DNA of 64,000 nt from Ceratopteris richardii (Eukaryota > Streptophyta > Polypodiopsida > Polypodiales > Pteridaceae). The position numbers and the translations under genes were made by a program. Shown one piece after another: positions 1 through 10,490 of this stretch. Positions within the stretch are counted from its first letter, which is position 1. Every line of letters begins with the position of its first letter. The notes beneath the pieces were generated by a model. It saw only the letters and a list, made by a program, of their open reading frames with translations. It was not told the origin of the DNA and made no database searches. Location of the stretch: assembly GCA_020310875.1 (NCBI GenBank), contig CM035430.1:102894431-102958430 (forward strand), written 5' to 3'.

Positions 1-749
1 TTTCTCTTGTCTCCTTCTAATCCCCTCTACCAATTCTAGTTCAACTGTCAATCACCATTTTACATCAAAATCACAAAATTATCCAGAAAATCACGATCCT
101 GTGCAGAGAATCATGTTTTTTCTGATTTTCTAGTTTTTGGCAAATTTTTTGCTTTCTTACCACCAGGTCTCTTCCACACTTGTCAACAAAACTTCAGTCC
201 ATCTTCCCAAGGAGAAAAGAAATTTGTTTGATTGTTTTAGTGAATTTTATGATTTTTTTTAGTATCTCCAGCACCATTCTTCATCAATTTCTCACTCAAC
301 ACATCAATATTCAGCTCTCTTCATACACCTTCAACAGAATTACACAATAGAAGCTCACAAATCTCCATGGATACACAAAGAATAGACTCAACAAATCAAT
401 GAAACCACACAAAGAGGAGAAACACGATTTTCAGTAGGAAACTCTCTCTCTATTCACTTGGATAGTATGTAAACAAATAATCAACCAACCCCCTCATAAT
501 AGAGGAAATTGTCTTATATACATTTTCAAGTGTCCCTTTTCACACTTGAATTTTGGTCCTTTCCTCTATTATGCTAAAAATATGCTATCTAGGAGTTTCC
601 AAAAATTCTAGAAAAATTATATAAAATTCTATTCTACATAAGGAAGACTCTTCCTTATTTTTACATCAGTTGTATAAATATTTTTACAAGTTTTTGGCAT
701 TTTACAATTATTTTCATAAAAAATGCTTCAAAAAATACATCTTCTAACA
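1..749 (-). repeat. LTR of gypsy element A, left copy, incomplete
   Basis: On the minus strand it opens with TGTTAGAAGATG at 749 and runs off the window at base 1. Bases 263-749 match the right-hand copy (19642-20131) with few differences. Below 262 the match stops abruptly, although the right copy continues to 20478, so this copy is rearranged or carries an insertion. It lies directly against copia D sequence and a 5-bp duplication. The internal part of A that should follow lies off the left edge. Confidence 0.85.
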
Positions 750-754
750 CTTGT
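750..754 (-). other. Target-site duplication of element A (left)
   Basis: The five bases beside the LTR read ACAAG on the minus strand. The same five bases follow the other LTR of A at 20479-20483 on the plus strand. The opposite orientation of the two sites shows an inversion after insertion. Confidence 0.85.
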
Positions 755-2260
755 TGTGATGATTCTACCTCATGTCCAAGTTCCTGCAATTTTGCTTCAC
801 CTTTAGACTTCCGTGCTTTGATTTTTTCCATCTAAGTTTCTTCATCATCTTTTGAAGTATCGTGTTCTTCAATCTTTGGTTGATGTTCCCTGCCAAGCTT
901 TGGAAAATCTTCTTCAAGGTCATATGGAAATTTGACCTTCCTGCATGAATCTTCATACCATGAATTGTTCTCATCAAAAACTACATCTCTGCTTACCAAG
1001 AATCCTTTGTTGGTAGGGTTGTATAACTTGTAACCCTTTTGATTGTTGTCATATCCAATAAATACACACCTTTCTGCCTTTGGATCCATCTTGCCTCTAA
1101 CTTGTGAAGGAACATGAGCAAAAGCAATACATCAAAAAATTTTACAATGATCTAAGCTAGGTTTTCTTCCATTCTAAGCCCCATATGGAGTCATCCCATC
1201 AAGGGATTTTGAAGGCAAATTGTTAATCAAGTAAGTGCCTGTAGATACAACCTCAGCCCATAGATAATTAGGCAAATGCTTTTCATTTAACAGGGACTTT
1301 GCAGCTTCAACAATTGTCCTATTCCTCCTTTCTGCCACTCCATTTTGCTCAGGAGTGTATCTTGTAGTTACCTCTCTTTTGATTCCTCTTTTTTGAAGAA
1401 AAGAATCAAACTCATGGGAGAAGTATTCTCCCCCTCCATCTGACCTTAGCCTTTTTAGTGATTTACCTGTTTGATTCTCCACAAGAGCCAAATATCTTTT
1501 GAAACATGAAAAAAATTCATCTTTGTGTTTCATAAAGAATAGGATAGTCCATCTGCTGCAATCATCAATAAAGGAGACATAATACCTTGATCCAGATATT
1601 GAAGCATCCTTGCTAGGTCCCCATACATCTGTATGAACCAACTCCAAGAGATCTCCATGCATATAACCTTTCTTCATGAATGGTAACCTGTGAGACTTTC
1701 CAAATTGACATGCACTACACTTATAAATCATGTCTTGTTTTGACAAGTTAGGAGTCAAAGTACACTTTGGTTCCTGCAAATTTGTTTTAATGATCTTTCA
1801 CCAATATGTGCCAATCTCTTGTGCCATACCTCTAGTTCTGTGAGTGTTTGATTACCATAGTTGAAGAGAGCTATGTTCCTTGTGTCTTGCAACTCAAAGG
1901 TGAATAATCTACCTGTTTTTTCTCCCTTTGCTATTCTTCTGAACCCTTGGCTAGGTTCTTCCACATATGCTCCTCCTCTTGTGAACCTGACTTGCAATCC
2001 TTTTTCTGCTATCTATCCAACACTTATCAAATTCTTTGTAATGGTAGGGACATAGAGTACCATACTGAGTAAGTTGATGTTTCCATCAGGTGCTTTGACA
2101 TTTCCTATTTTCTCCACAAGATGTCTTGTATCATATCCTATTTGTACCTCATGCTTGGTCCTTGGATCTTCTTAATCTGATAGGAGGTCCACATTTCCTG
2201 CCACATGATTTGAACAACCTGAATCTATGTAGAAAACATGATCATCAGATTTACCTTGTG
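755..2260 (-). pseudogene. Copia D protease-integrase region, frameshifted
   Basis: The protease active site reads YIDSGCSNH near 2230. Downstream is the GAG-pre-integrase zinc region (LEVWHKRLAHIGE, near 1835) and a CSACQFGK motif. The integrase core (1779-1174) keeps its three acidic positions in VHTDVWGP, RSDGGGEYF and EQNGVAERR. Integrase C-terminal sequence with VFIGYD follows at 1089-832. Frame changes at about 1770 and 1130 and a stop near 2030 break the polyprotein. The integrase would have joined element cDNA to the genome. Sequence ends at 755 at the element A insertion. Confidence 0.85.
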
Positions 2261-3235
2261 GCATAGCCATATTCATGTGAATCCTCTTTGTTTGAGTCTT
2301 CTGTGTAGTTATTGAAGTCTCGCCTTCCTTTGTAGCTTCCTTGATAGTTTGAATGATTGTAGTTGTTGTAGTTGCCATGATAATTGTTGAACCTTCCTCT
2401 TGAGTAACCATAACTTCCTCTATTGTATCCTCTGCCTCTTTGATTCCTGGAATTCCTAAAGCAATTTTCAATTGTATGATTATGCCATGTCTTCCTCTAC
2501 TTGCATAGTTAGCTTGATATGTTCCTGCTTCATCATCCACTTAGTTTGACTTTCCTTTGTTTCTTCGGACTTGCTTTTATCAGTATATAAAGCTGAAGAT
2601 TGATTACCTTTAGAGCTTTCTCCATTTTTGATAAGCTTTGCCTCTTGAGTGAGTAATTGTCCAATGAGTGTATTGAAATCAGGTACATGCATGTCCATGT
2701 AGAAATCCATATTTGTGGTGAATGCTTCCCACTTGTCATCTGGTTTCAATCCATTGATGGCTTGTCTTACAATTTGCTCTTCATCTATTACCTCTTCAAT
2801 GATTCCCAACTGATCTGCTATGTCCTTGAGCTTTGTGACAAAATCAGTCACATTTTGTTTGGGAGCTTTCTTGAGACTTGTGAAATCCAGCCATAGTTGA
2901 TGCTTCCTAGCTTTCGTACTTGAAGAGAAGAAGGCTTCAAGTGCATCCCACACTTCCTGAGATGTCTTACAACTTCTAATGTGAGGCAACAAAAAATCTG
3001 AGATAGAGTTAAGGAGGTAAGACCTTGCAAGTGCATCCTTGGAGCACCATGTGCTCAATCTTTCTTGCTCTTCTTGTGTTGGTTGACTTTTGTTCCTGAA
3101 ACTTGACATAACTTCATCTCCAGCCACATAACCATATAAACCTCTACCTTGGAGATAAGCTTCCATCCTTAATGACCAAGCTGAGTAATTACCTCTATTC
3201 AATTTGTAAATTGATGAAGGAAATCCATGTGCCAT
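2260..3235 (-). pseudogene. Copia D gag
   Basis: An open frame starts with ATG at 3235, only five bases inside the primer site. It encodes a typical copia Gag with conserved blocks WSLRMEAYLQGRGLYGY and LPHIRSCKTSQEVWDAL and runs open to 2480. The Gly/Tyr/Asn/Arg-rich nucleocapsid region between about 2540 and 2260 is spread over several frames, so it has indels. Gag would form the particle that packages element RNA. The copia G gag fragment at 37051 is a relative. Confidence 0.85.
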
Positions 3236-3239
3236 CTTT

Positions 3240-3251
3240 GCTCTGATACCA
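3240..3251 (-). other. Primer-binding site of copia D
   Basis: Minus-strand TGGTATCAGAGC is the usual plant copia primer site complementary to the 3' end of initiator tRNA-Met. One base separates it from the LTR end, and the gag ATG follows immediately. Confidence 0.9.
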
Positions 3252-3252
3252 C

Positions 3253-4512
3253 TCTGAAGAGATGGATAGATACGTGCTTGAAGATGAAGTGGTGCTGCAA
3301 AAAACTTGATCTACACCAGCCAATGAACTCCAGGAGTATGTGGTGGGCCCTTTTATCTTGCCAATGGATGTGTTAGACACCCTATGTACCTTGGAAGATC
3401 AATCCCAAAAAGATAGATCAAAACAGATGAGCTGGAATTAATTTAGAGGTGAAAAACTTGCTATTTTGATTCATACACCTATCCAATGTTTTGAATAATT
3501 CTCTGAGCACAGCAGCAATTATCATAATTCCTTTTGGTCAACTCTAACTGACTTAGAGAGCTAACTTTCAAGATAAATCTCATCAGAAATAGTGAATCAC
3601 ACAATGAGAATGAAGTTTAACAAGTTATGACATCATCCTGATTTTCATTGACTCCAACAGTACTTAGACTAGTGAGTAGAAAAATGATCATAACTCAAAA
3701 TTCCAATATTGAATGATTATGAAATTTTGTATGCTGGTAATAGACAGTATGATGAATCCAAAAAGATTTGAATCATGCAATTTTATGAAGTAGACGCGGA
3801 GAACCAGCTCTGACAAGCCGACTGAAAAAAATCAAAAGTCTGTAGAGAAATGAATATGGACAGATAGGGTTGACTTCAACTGAAAATAACTCACGATTGA
3901 GAACTTCAATAGCAACGAAATTTTGCGAGCACATAGTAGACTCTAAAAAAAACGTTAGCAAGTTAAATCATTGAAAATAATGCACCACATGGAGAGGAAT
4001 GATCTCTGCAATCTAACTTAAAAAATCTGAGAAACATAATAGTGAACAATAGACTCACAAAACCATGAAGATATGAACTTGTATGGTCATAAATATGAAT
4101 GTATATTGATTGTAGAATACAATGAACTTCCAGATACATGTTGTGCCTTGTATCCACACTTGATATAGCATATAGCTCAGTCTATGGATGCCTCTAAAAG
4201 TGATACTAAACTGCCATGTATATATAGAGAGTTTGGAGCCAAGATTTGAATTTGAATCTTGCTCACCTAAAACTAGTTTCCTAATTTTTAGAGATTGATT
4301 GATTCTCCAACCTTCAAATCAAGAATTCGTGGCTTCGCTCTCTATTTTTATCAAGTCGACTCAACCACTTTTGATTCCTTTTACTTTTACATCAAGTAAA
4401 TGATCAAACAATTACAAGGGTGAGTTCACAAGTGAACTCTTAGATTTCCATACATTTTCTTCTCTTAGAAACTCAAGACAATACTTAGGCTTGTAATGGA
4501 TTTGTTCCAACA
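3253..4512 (-). repeat. Copia D 5' LTR, 1260 bp
   Basis: On the minus strand it begins TGTTGGAACAAATCC at 4512 and ends at 3253 beside the primer site. Bases 3253 to about 4035 align with the plus-strand 3' LTR remnant at about 21597-22376. No coding content is seen. Confidence 0.85.
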
Positions 4513-4517
4513 GAGAA
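4513..4517 (+). other. Target-site duplication of copia D (left)
   Basis: GAGAA here (TTCTC on the minus strand) matches TTCTC at 22377-22381 beside the 3' LTR. The two sites are in opposite orientation, a second witness of the inversion. Confidence 0.8.
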
Positions 4518-4830
4518 GTGAACACATTCTAGAATTACGAAGGATATTTGAAAAATGTCAAAAATATCGAGGAATGGAATTTTCACGGACGAAGATAAGA
4601 TTAAGGTAATCCTAGAGTTACCTAGAACTAAAAATGCAAAGGGAGTACAAGCCTTTATGGGTCATTGTGGGTACTTTAGAAGATTTATCCACATGTATGC
4701 CATAATCGCTAAGCCCCTATATGGATTATTTACTCAATTCACTGGGATGGATGAGTGCAAAAAAGCATTTAATAAACTAATATGATGATTAAGTACAACA
4801 CCTATATTGAAGATACCCAATTGGAATGTA
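4518..4830 (+). pseudogene. Element C reverse transcriptase end and RNase H scrap
   Basis: Just after the insertion point one frame gives EHILELRRIFEKC, which matches the region after YVDD in element F (HIPELRQIFNKC). A deletion and frame change follow. Then NGIFTDEDKIK and FMGHCGYFRRFIHMYAIIAKPLYGL mark the thumb/connection region. The RNase H domain and the zinc-binding part of integrase are missing: sequence jumps from the PILKIPNWN block (near 4806) to the end of the zinc module (near 4835). Confidence 0.8.
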
Positions 4831-5545
4831 CGAAGTTGTGAGATCTACCAAAGAGCCAAGTATCCTATTAGGAGACATGATATGCCTCTAAGACCCATGA
4901 TTTGTGCGAGAGCCCTTTCAAAATGGGGCATTGATTTCATAGGACCTATTAACCCTCCAACAAAAGGATCACATGCTGAGTATATAATAGTGGCAATGGA
5001 CTGTCTAACGAAATGGGTAGAAACAAAAGCAACAAGAAAGAATGATGCACAAACTACAACGAAGTTTCTCTTTGAGAATGTCTTTACTCGCTTTGAGTTA
5101 CCAATAGAGATAGTGAGTGATAGGGGAACACACTTCATCAACGAAGTGATAGAATCATTGATGAACGAATTCCTAGTAATTCAAGAAAAATCAGCCGCCT
5201 ATCACCCTCAAGCTAATGGTCAGGCAGAGAGTTCCAATAAAGTGTTATGTATAGTGTTGACAAAGATAGTCAACAACGGAAGATCAGATTGGGACAAACA
5301 ATTGCCTCATCCAATTTGGGCCTGTTGAATGGCTTACAAGATAGCCATTGGAACTACTCCTTTTAACTTAGTATACGGACAAAATGCCATCTTACCAATT
5401 GACTTTTTAGTACCTACTCTACGTGTAGCACAATAGTATGAGTGGACAAGCCATGAACTATCCAAGCAATTAGACCAAATTGAGAAAGTACACAAAACAA
5501 GACTACAAGCAATAGCAGGAATTTATGTGGCAAAACGGAGGCAGA
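4831..5545 (+). pseudogene. Element C integrase core, interrupted
   Basis: Matches the integrase of element F closely. The first catalytic Asp is in KWGIDFIGPINPP, the second in VSDRGTHFINEV, and the Glu in ANGQAESSNKV, consistent with a D,D-35-E core. In-frame stops occur near 5326 (at the position of Tyr in WAY of F) and near 5434. The downstream block with FGQN-type and PIDFLVP-type motifs is still recognisable. The enzyme would have joined cDNA ends to host DNA; this copy cannot encode it whole. Confidence 0.85.
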
Positions 5546-5548
5546 AAG

Positions 5549-5830
5549 CATATTATGACACAATATCAAAGACAAGGGCTTAAAAGAAGGAGATTTGGTC
5601 CTAGTGTATACATTGAAACAACATGCTAAGAAACTGCAGCAATGTGGAAAGCATATAATGATGCACATATCAAAGACAAGGGCTTAAAAAAAGGAGATCT
5701 GATCCTAGTGTATCAAAAATGGAGGTAGAAGGCATATTATGATGCACATATCAAAGAGAAGGGCTTAAAAGAAGGAGATTCGGTCCTACTGTATACATTG
5801 AAACAACATGCTAAGAAACTACAACAACGC
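5549..5830 (+). repeat. Tandem triplication inside element C integrase C-terminus
   Basis: Three diverged units start at 5549, 5652 and 5733 with CATATTATGA or near variants and share AAGGGCTTAAAAGAAGGAGA. Periods are about 103 and 81 bp. The unit covers the block equivalent to LKAGDLVLVYTLKQH in element F. Unit lengths break the frame. Confidence 0.8.
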
Positions 5831-7302
5831 AGATATGGGCCATTATTGATAAATCGAATCTCAACAAGCGGAGCAATGAATTTAGCTACTTTAGATGGAG
5901 ATGTACTTCCCAACTACAGCAGTGGATGTAGAGTGAAGCGATATATAGAACCATTAATAGACCAAATATTAGTACCACCTTTGGGAGCACATAAGCAAAA
6001 GAAGGAAGAAGAGAGGATTAGAGAAGAAGCATGCAAGGAAGCCTTCGAGCATATCAAGAGACGAGAAGAGTGTATATGGAAAAGGGATGAACGATATCTA
6101 TAGGGAGAGGAACCTATACCCATGGCCAACTACCAAGTCAATAATACAAGATATCTCCCAACCATACTTAAACCTAGGAATTGGAAACGCAGAGTATCAA
6201 CTAGTGGATGCTCTGATTGACTCAGGAGCGGCTCTAAGCTGCATACAAATGTCATTGACCACTCATCTCCAAACAACCATAAGTCCCACTTAGGCATGTA
6301 TGATAGGAGTTGGAGGCCAAATTATAGAACGTGTCGCAGAAGCCCTAATGTCCCTTCACTTAGGCAATTCCATGGAGCAAAGAGTTTTGGTATGCGAAGA
6401 TGAAGACCTGATTGAAAATCTGATCCTAGGATAAGACTGGATCATTGAGAATGAAGTAGGCATACATCTTGCAGAAGGGTACATATCAACCAAAGTAGGG
6501 CATAAGGAAGTCTTAAGTTTATTGGAAGAAAGGTCATCATAAATCGATAATGTCATCAAACCTAAGGAAGAGGGCTCTAAGAAGGAAACAGAAAATGAGT
6601 CAGTAAAGTGTATATCCCAAGAATGCCTTAATGTAGAATTGCCTGCAAATAGGGAAGTGTTGCATGATTGTGTGACCACTTCGCCCTTGAGACAAGAGCC
6701 TAAGAGAGATCGTGAGGACATTACTTCTCAACCTATCTACACTATGAGAAGAAAACCTACATGGATGTCGACTAACCAAACATCACATCCATGCAATACT
6801 CATCTACAATGGGTATATAAAGATCGAATGACTCAACAAGTCAACACAACCCAAAAGCAGATTAATCATCCAGTAGAAACACAAAGAAACAACCACTATT
6901 CACAATCGCAAACGGATAAATCAAGAGTTCTTCGTGTATGGATTCCAAATTCATTAGTAGAAGCCCAAAAATCACAACAATGAATATGGATCCCGAAGAC
7001 AGTCTGACAAATAGCAAATCACAGAATAGGAAAACTCAGTGAGATATCATACCTGCAGCGTGAAGCAAAGACATCTACAAAGACTCACCAAGGATACCAA
7101 AGGACCACAACATATAAAATTCAGATCACAAATAGGAAGGAGACAAGGACCACAGAACGAGGAGCTCGACAAAAGCAAATGCCACAAGCATGAACTACCA
7201 AGTGGATATGGAGACGTAAGAAGCTACAAGGAATTGAAGAACAAAGTCAACGAAATTCTACTTGCACTCATGAAGAATCCAATGCATCAAGAGTGTGCAT
7301 GA
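5798..7302 (+). pseudogene. Element C integrase C-terminus, second protease-like domain and Trp-rich tail
   Basis: The integrase C-terminal region reads RYGPLLINRISTSGAM near 5833, then a Lys/Glu-rich stretch near 6000-6080. A frame change leads to ALIDSGAALSCI near 6213, followed in broken frames by VCEDEDLIENLILG near 6397-6435 and a DWI block after a stop. These match, in order, ALIDSGAATSAV, VCEDEDLTEPLILG and DWIYDH of element F. The tail carries Trp motifs near 6811 (QWVYK), 6935 (RVWIP) and 6984 (IWIPK). Stops near 6293, 6433 and 6982 make it a pseudogene. Confidence 0.75.
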
Positions 7303-7621
7303 TAGGGCCACATTAAAAGGCCATGCATTTGGTACATTGACTCTTCAACAAAAGTAGTGGTACACATTTCCATCATTGGAATAGAACTTAGCTCTTACTA
7401 TCATAGGAATGACCATACATTGTAATAAATAAATGCTTTGGCCAGTGTTAATCTCTTGTTTTCTTTCAAGATTAAAACTTAAGAAAAGTGTGGTAAGAGA
7501 CATTACTTACTTATGCAAGGGGGAATAGAGCGACTACAAAAATGACATGTCATTGACCCACACATAAACACACGAATTGGTTTCTTTTGTAAAGTGATTC
7601 TTTCCTTTATTACAAGTGCAG
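7303..7621 (+). promoter_or_regulatory. Spacer before ORF A of element C, with candidate 3' splice site
   Basis: No reading frame is recognisable here. At its end a pyrimidine-rich run (about 7597-7611, TTCTTTCCTTTATT) is followed by ACAAGTGCAG, whose AG at 7620-7621 touches the ATG of ORF A. Element F has a similar tract just upstream of its ORF A. Use as a splice acceptor for a subgenomic mRNA is inference. Confidence 0.4.
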
Positions 7622-7743
7622 ATGGATTTCGAAGATTTTGAGGCAACCATTCAAGAGGAAGTACTCGAATTTGCACTGCAAACTGTAACAAAAGCTAAGG
7701 GCCACTGGTTTAAAGAAGACCAACCCGCAGGAATCTATTCTTG
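7622..7743 (+). pseudogene. Element C ORF A, first ~40 codons
   Basis: ATG at 7622 opens a short frame whose VTKAKGHWFKEDQPAG block resembles LTERVKGHSHWFNEMPGD in ORF A of element F. It ends at the LTR of element E. Function is unknown; see the intact ORF A at 49255. Confidence 0.55.
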
Positions 7744-8480
7744 GTGACCATAAAGATCATAGACATAAATCATCGATTCCCTGTGATGTCTCAGACCTTA
7801 AAAGTCTTACATGGACTCTGTTGCTCTAGCACAATGGTGAGGACCACGTTAAGAAGCTCCACCTCCTTAGTGTCAATCCGCGGAAGAGATAGGAGTGATA
7901 TGAAGATCGTGAATGTGAGATGATGTAAGAGTGAAGGTGAGAAGCATCAAGATGCACACACACATACACACACACAACAAAGAGACAAGCAAGACACAAT
8001 GGAAGGTAGGAAAATCAACTCTATTGCTCAAGAACGCTCTTACAACCTCAAGCTCACTCTAGCTCATACAAGTCTACACTAGCTAACCTCAAAAATGAGC
8101 TCTCTAGCTCTTTTTATAGATTCTAGACTAGTTTTGACCGGTTTCACATCTAGTGACCGGCATAGTTAAAAAATAGGTTCTAGATGCTATTTGAAGGGGT
8201 AAACGGTGTCTAAAAATAACCAAAATTGGTGCATTCATTCTACCTAAGCTCCTCAAGCTCAATGACTCCTCGGCTTGCAGAAAATGGAGCTATAAATTAC
8301 TAAAAGGGTTTTTCCATGTTACATATAGTACAAAAGTGATGAAAATCACTGTTGGAGGTTTTGAAAAGTATTTATAAAATATAAGTCTTTGAAAAAATGA
8401 TTCGACTGACTCCCTGCTTCCTTGTTATGCTCTGTCTTCACATGCTTCCGCGTCTTCTATGCCTCTGACTACTGCCAACA
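7744..8480 (-). repeat. 3' LTR of gypsy element E
   Basis: On the minus strand it begins TGTTGGCAGTAG at 8480, right after a purine tract. It aligns along its length with the LTR of element F, including CAAGCCGAGGAGTC, a TATAAAAA box (8111-8118) and the following GAGCTAGAGAGCTC, a TG-repeat, and GGATTGACA near the end. The inner end is placed near 7744 but not proved, because the partner LTR is outside the window. Other reading frames across it are incidental. Confidence 0.7.
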
Positions 8481-10331
8481 CCCCCCTCCCTCTCGCTTCT
8501 ATCGTCCTGGACAGAACCTTGTTGTGAGGTCTGTCGGATGTAATTCTGTAGGAGCTCCTGAGCGAGGGTGTGTTCTGATATTTGAATGCCTCGGGCCAAA
8601 TCTGCCTCGAGTTTCTCCCAGTCAATTGGTTGCGGTTCATCGGATGGTGGGAGTTGATAATGCGTGGAATATACCATCTGTTCACAGGCAAATAACTGCA
8701 AGAGGTGTGTAGGCCTGCTGATGAACACCTCTGAATGGTATTCCCAGAAACCGGTTGTGAACATTTCTTCGAAAGTCTGCTTATAGCACGCCGGTAAGTA
8801 TTTGATTCTACAATGCCAGGCATAACACACCCGGAGCGATGGCGTTGTACTCATATCATATGCAAGATCTAGATTGCCATGCTCGAAGCCCGGGGTGTTT
8901 ACATGAGGTGCCTTGACGCAACGAAAGACTTTGAAAACCATCTGCATCATGTCAAATATTTTGACAGTCATGTGCGCTGCTACATCGTCCATGTGTTTTA
9001 AGCAAGGGAGCCAGTGACGAATTGTTGCCATCATGTATCCAACTGTTGGTGGTCCTGTGGGTGGGGTGAAGTATGGGTAATTCAACCAATCATGGCATTG
9101 CTTGTTATTATGTACTTTAATCGCAAATGCCTTCCAAGAGCGGCGATGTGGCACTGGTCCCCAACATGGGTTGTACTTTAAGTGTAGAGGTGCCTAAACC
9201 CAAGTGCTCATCATCTCTGGATAATTCTGTAAGAGATCCTTGCGCCAATCTGGTTGATAGATTTCTCCTTGCTACGCGTCTGTTGGTAAATCGTCAGTCT
9301 CAAACTGAGTTGCATGGGAGGGCTTCTTGCATGTTCTTTTCTATGGCCAGCTGATATTCCACCATTAACATAAAGTAAGGCTTGTATTGTAGCTCATGCC
9401 CTGATATGTATCTGCGAGGGGCCAAATGAGCAAAGTAGGGGGACTGTAAAATGCGTTCTTCAATCATTGCCATGGCGTGTAATTCTATCCTTGTTGAGTG
9501 GGTTGTTCCAAGTTCTTCTATCGTCTTCATCCATGCGGGAGTTGGAAGTTCGAAAGTCGTTTGGGCTTCAGCCATGACTCGTCCGCCTGGGATGGGTTGG
9601 GGTTCATACGCTTCTTCAAAATTTTCCTCCACCGGAATAGTGACTGTTTCTTCCTCTGCTGGTAGTTCCGGTGGGGAGTCTGGCCTGGGGGGTGCTTCAT
9701 ATACAGCTATCTGTGATTGAAGAGTTGATACCTGGGCCCGTAATGCGTTGAGTTCCTCTAGGATGTCAAGAGATGGGTCCGCAGGAGCTGGTAGTCCTTG
9801 TGGTATTGGTGCTCTTAGTTGGAGTAGTTTATGATCTTCTTTCAGCTTTTGATACTCCTCGTTCATGCTGTCATACTCATCTAACAATATGACATGATCA
9901 TCTAACAACATTTTCATAGATTCTGAGGGCACGGCCTTAAAGCAACTGGGGCTCAACGGTTGGTCTAGTTGATCTAGGGCAGCTTCTAAATTTTCTCTGT
10001 TATGTTCCTGTAAACGCTGGTTCTCTTCTTTCACTGCTGCCAGGTGTCGACTGAGTAAGCCCATGTTCCTGGTGAGCATTGCATTGCGAATAGTCCTTAA
10101 CAAGTGATCGATATCTGTGACAGCCTCTTTCATCTTTTCTTCACTTTCTAGTTCAAGATTATGATAAGCCTCTCGTAGTTCTTGGTAGCGGGTATTTAGT
10201 GAGGCATTCTTGATGGTCAGTGAATTGTGCTTCGACTGTAGATCATTGGTTGTCTTCTGCAGCGTCTGATAATTATTTCCAAGAGATGCAAACTCATCTC
10301 TTACTTGATTCATACACGTGAACATATGTCA
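8438..10331 (-). pseudogene. ORF B of element E, one frameshift
   Basis: Homologue of ORF B in element F. The N-terminal part (10325 to about 9310) is coiled-coil-like and includes RHLAAVKEENQRLQ, matching RHLAAAQEENRRLQ in F, then an acidic hinge VTIPVEENFEEAYEP. After a frame change near 9310 the conserved C-terminal domain continues (NYPEMMSTW, RRSWKAFAIKV, YDMSTTPSLRV, CYKQTFEEMFTTGFWE). The frame has no stop before the polypurine tract and reads into the LTR to 8438. Upstream of the ATG, one TGA (10331-10329) separates it from an in-frame Pro/Ser/Thr-rich stretch that looks like the end of ORF A. Function unknown. Confidence 0.8.
8481..8496 (-). other. Polypurine tract of element E
   Basis: Minus-strand GCGAGAGGGAGGGGGG directly precedes the LTR start. 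It is the expected primer for plus-strand DNA synthesis. Confidence 0.8.
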
Positions 10332-10445
10332 AAATGCAGTGTCTATAGTGGGTGATAATATTAGTGACGAAGTGAATGCAGTTGCGGTGTGTGTGGGTGT
10401 TGATGTAAAGGGTAAGGGAGATGGGGATGGGAATGTGGATGCGGT
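10332..10445 (-). pseudogene. Tail of ORF A of element E
   Basis: On the minus strand this stretch is open in the same frame as ORF B and rich in Pro, Ser and Thr (for example PLPFTSTPTHTATAFTSS), like the tail of ORF A in element F. It is cut at the inversion breakpoint. The plus-strand frame running through it is a by-product of the junction. Confidence 0.5.
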
Positions 10446-10490
10446 GGTTACAATGGAAAAACTATGCCCATATCAAAAGCCACCACATTT
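10440..10490. other. Inversion breakpoint between elements E and A
   Basis: To the left, minus-strand sequence is the end of ORF A of element E. To the right, plus-strand sequence is the middle of gag of element A, homologous to a zinc-finger region deep inside Gag of element F. Neither element's normal boundary is here. Together with the two split insertion sites this marks the right end of an inverted segment whose other end is off the window. The exact base is uncertain. Confidence 0.65.

Larger units (their letters stand above)
755..4512 (-). mobile_element. Ty1/copia element D, 5' half (LTR, gag, protease, integrase)
   Basis: Order on the minus strand is LTR (4512-3253), primer site, gag, protease, integrase, then a break at 755 where element A inserted. 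The missing reverse transcriptase, RNase H and 3' LTR are at 20484-22376 on the plus strand. PR-INT-RT order identifies Ty1/copia. The element sits inside gypsy element C in the opposite orientation. Confidence 0.9.
4518..7743 (+). mobile_element. Gypsy element C, 3' part
   Basis: Contains the end of reverse transcriptase, an RNase H scrap, integrase, an integrase C-terminal region, a second protease-like domain, a Trp-rich tail and the first codons of ORF A. Its other half, gag to the YVDD region of reverse transcriptase, is at 22382-30040 on the minus strand. The reading frame interrupted by copia D resumes exactly across the duplicated bases. It is a diverged relative of intact element F. 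It ends against the LTR of element E. Confidence 0.85.

Noticed and set aside
10318-10470. N-terminal extension of the gag frame of element A
   Set aside because: It is antisense to the end of ORF A of element E and arose at the inversion junction.
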